Of a stretch of DNA of 6,766 nt, positions 5,614 through 6,766 are shown in pieces. The notes beneath the pieces were generated by a model. The model saw only the letters and a list, made by a program, of their open reading frames with translations, did no database searches and was not told the DNA's origin. The first letter of the stretch is position 1. Every line of letters starts with the position of its first letter. The stretch is from Reyranella sp. (GTDB taxonomy: Bacteria > Pseudomonadota > Alphaproteobacteria > Reyranellales > Reyranellaceae), in the NCBI GenBank assembly GCA_030681635.1, contig JAUXRT010000383.1, positions 1-6,766 on the forward strand, read 5' to 3'. Made by a program: the position numbers and the translations under genes.

Positions 5614-6336
5614 TCAGGCCGGTGCGGGGAGCGTGCCGTCGACCGAGGAGATCTCGCGGACGAGCTTGGTCCGCACGGCGCGGCCGAACTGGTCGAAATT
5701 GTCGGCCACGATCATGAAGGAGCCCGGCCCGCCGATCACGTTCTCCTCGTAGTACTTGTCGAGCGTGAGGTCCGGCGGCCGGCCGAAGTTGGTGCGGTTC
5801 ATCATCACCGGCAAGCCGTTGATGACGATGCCCATCGCGACCAGCTTGTCGCGGATGATCTCGGCCGGCGGACCGTCGTTGGTACGGCCGTCGCCCGAGA
5901 CGTCGATGACACGCCGCTTGGAGGTGAAGCCCGAACCGTCGAATCGCTGGCCGGCATGAGCCAGGGCGGCGCCGACGGCCGTCCAGCTCTGCGACGTGCG
6001 GGGCGCTTCGGCGAGCTTGTCCGCGAATCGGCGAGCGCCCGCGGCGCTGTCGATCACCGACCAGTCGATGACCACGGCCTGGTAATGCGTGCCGGCCCAT
6101 TCGGTGTAGCAAAGTGCGATGCGCCGGTGCTCGCCGGACAGGATCGCGTCGATGACGCGGTCGTTGGTCAGGGCTTCGATGTATCCGCGCCGCTGGAGCT
6201 CGGCTTCGACTTCGTCGATCGAGCGCGAGACGTCGACCGCGAGCACGAGTTGCAGGTCGACCGGCGTGTCGGCTCTGGCCGTCGACGCCGCGGCCATGGC
6301 CGCCAAAGAGCCTACAAGCGCCGACCGTCGCTTCAT
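5614..6336 (-). CDS. DUF1194 (von Willebrand A-like) exported protein (240 aa)
   Basis: Residues 1-22 (MKRRSALVGSLAAMA...ARA) are a signal peptide cleaved before DTPVD. The mature protein is one VWA-like domain of the DUF1194 family. LAVDVSRSID gives the metal-ion-dependent adhesion site DxSxS (D35, S37, S39), T119 in SWTAVG is the likely third element, and D145/D149 in VIDVSGDGRTND complete it. GIVINGLPVM, then YYEENVIGGPGSF, is characteristic of the family. Its molecular role is not established; VWA domains commonly mediate metal-dependent protein contacts, here in the periplasm. The start at 6336 is chosen because AGGAGG lies 5 bases upstream and the signal peptide starts there; the frame is open upstream to 6408. 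The gene is 102 bp upstream of the aldolase on the same strand and may or may not share its transcript. Confidence 0.92.
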   Translation of the reverse strand: MKRRSALVGSLAAMAAASTARADTPVDLQLVLAVDVSRSIDEVEAELQRRGYIEALTNDRVIDAILSGEHRRIALCYTEWAGTHYQAVVIDWSVIDSAAGARRFADKLAEAPRTSQSWTAVGAALAHAGQRFDGSGFTSKRRVIDVSGDGRTNDGPPAEIIRDKLVAMGIVINGLPVMMNRTNFGRPPDLTLDKYYEENVIGGPGSFMIVADNFDQFGRAVRTKLVREISSVDGTLPAPA

Positions 6337-6349
6337 GCCCGCCTCCTGC

Positions 6350-6365
6350 CGAGGAACCGAGGAAC
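6350..6365. repeat. Tandem 8-bp direct repeat CGAGGAAC x2
   Basis: Two exact adjacent copies of CGAGGAAC lie in the 5' leader of the DUF1194 gene, just upstream of its ribosome-binding site. Two copies are too few to establish a regulatory role. Confidence 0.5.
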
Positions 6366-6369
6366 AAGG

Positions 6370-6396
6370 AGCATAGCACCGGAGTGGCGACGGCAA
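6370..6396 (-). promoter_or_regulatory. Candidate promoter of the DUF1194 gene
   Basis: On the minus strand TATGCT (6370-6375) is a fair -10 element. TTGCCG (6391-6396) lies 15 bp upstream of it, or TTTGCC 16 bp upstream, as a possible -35. The spacing is short, so the call is tentative. Its position directly after the neighbouring gene's terminator supports a new transcription start here. Confidence 0.35.
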
Positions 6397-6406
6397 AGGA
6401 AGGCGC

Positions 6407-6439
6407 AAAGAAAAACGCCGGAGGAAATCCCCCGGCGTT
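6407..6439 (-). terminator. Strong intrinsic terminator of the glycine-rich gene
   Basis: On the minus strand an 8-bp perfect stem (AACGCCGG/CCGGCGTT, 6414-6421 with 6432-6439) closes a 10-base loop that can add two more G-C pairs. The stem is followed directly by the T-rich run TTTTTCTTT, counting the T's that end its downstream arm. This is the textbook form of a factor-independent terminator. It lies 37 bp past the stop of the right-hand gene and separates that gene from the DUF1194 gene. Confidence 0.88.
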
Positions 6440-6445
6440 CCTGTC

Positions 6446-6462
6446 GACCGCTGCTTGCGGTC
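6446..6462 (-). repeat. Second hairpin directly upstream of the terminator
   Basis: GACCGC (6446-6451) pairs with GCGGTC (6457-6462) around five bases, within the 3' untranslated region of the glycine-rich gene. With the terminator stem it makes a tandem hairpin 3' end. It has no T-tract of its own and may protect the transcript's end. Confidence 0.5.
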
Positions 6463-6475
6463 TACTGTCTATGAT

Positions 6476-6766
6476 CTATTGGTCGTCGTCGAAGCCGCGC
6501 TTGCGCGGTTCGTAGTCGCGCTCGCGGCGCTTGTCCGGGCCGGGCGCATCGCGCCGGCGCACCGGCTTGGCGACCTCGCCACCCGGAGCGTCGAATCCGC
6601 CGGCCGCCGGGGGAGCGCCCGAGAAATCGGCACGCCGGTCGCGCATCGGGCCGCCGTCGCTCGGGCCGGACGGCGCACCGCGATAACCACCGCCGCCGCC
6701 GCCACCAGCACCGCCGCCGGCATATCCGCCGCCACCGCCACCGCCGCGATAGCCACCGCCACCGCC
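6476..6766 (-). CDS. Glycine-rich, charged C-terminal tail of a partial protein (probably nucleic-acid binding)
   Basis: The frame runs in from the right edge and ends with TAG at 6476-6478; 96 C-terminal residues are visible and the globular part lies outside the window. The first 30 or so residues are almost pure glycine interrupted by GYRG, GYAG and GYRG units. A Pro/Ala-rich linker follows, and then a strongly charged end (KPVRRRDAPGPDKRRERDY, then EPRKRGFDDDQ). Such RGG-like tails occur on bacterial RNA-binding (RRM), cold-shock, SSB and DEAD-box helicase proteins; the sequence does not decide between them, and the C-terminus is not the acidic DIPF-type tip of SSB. This frame was chosen over the other open minus frame because it gives this low-complexity tail, and the stop sits just before a clear terminator. 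Confidence 0.72.
   Translation of the reverse strand, partial: GGGGGYRGGGGGGGYAGGGAGGGGGGGYRGAPSGPSDGGPMRDRRADFSGAPPAAGGFDAPGGEVAKPVRRRDAPGPDKRRERDYEPRKRGFDDDQ

Noticed and set aside
4148..6379. 743-residue open frame on the minus strand
   Set aside because: Only its last 202 residues are a real protein (start 4756). The upstream part overlaps the aldolase and DUF1194 genes in another frame and is Arg/Pro/Gly-rich low-complexity translation typical of a GC-rich shadow frame.
5584..6474. 296-residue plus-strand frame antisense to the DUF1194 gene
   Set aside because: It has no domain or start signal, and the opposite strand carries the VWA-like motifs and signal peptide.
6469..6762. 97-residue Ala-rich minus-strand frame at the right edge
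   Set aside because: It is the shifted reading of the GGC/GGT repeat. The frame ending at 6476 gives a Gly-rich tail with a charged end typical of real proteins, and it is open to the window edge.
6661..6766. CCGCC-type tandem repeat as a stand-alone repeat element or CRISPR-like array
   Set aside because: The periodicity is three bases and follows glycine codons of the partial gene; there are no spacers.

Overview
The window is GC-rich, densely coded bacterial chromosome. Gene order, codon bias toward G/C at third positions, a DUF1194 protein (a family mostly found in Alphaproteobacteria), a LysE-type exporter and an ECF sigma/RskA-like pair all point to an alphaproteobacterium (Rhizobiales or a Reyranella-like lineage; the genus cannot be fixed from this sequence alone). 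There are no RNA genes, insertion sequences, CRISPR arrays or phage genes.

Layout, left to right. (1) A 5'-truncated cyclase-family metal hydrolase on + (to 730). (2) A two-gene minus-strand operon, read 1769 to 743: a Tat-exported ferritin-like protein followed by a small periplasmic cytochrome c. (3) A 172-bp divergent control region (1770-1941) that holds a perfect 10-bp inverted repeat. (4) On +, 1942-2904, one reading frame that encodes an ECF sigma factor continuing without a stop into an RskA-like anti-sigma domain and one C-terminal membrane helix. (5) A minus-strand cluster read 6336 to 2913: DUF1194 (VWA-like) exported protein, class II aldolase, an uncharacterised exported protein, a carboxymuconolactone-decarboxylase-family protein and a LysE/RhtB exporter. 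The last four are spaced 11-33 bp apart and look like one operon; the DUF1194 gene sits 102 bp upstream of it. (6) At the right edge, the glycine-rich, charged C-terminal tail of a minus-strand protein, followed by a strong intrinsic terminator.

The most unusual object is the sigma/anti-sigma fusion. Normally the ECF factor and its RskA-type inhibitor are two adjacent genes, and the inhibitor has a membrane helix plus a large extracytoplasmic domain. Here the two are one 320-residue polypeptide, and the extracytoplasmic domain is reduced to about five residues. It is divergently transcribed from the ferritin-like/cytochrome c operon, whose products work outside the inner membrane; these are the obvious candidate targets of the sigma factor. 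That regulatory link is an inference from arrangement only.
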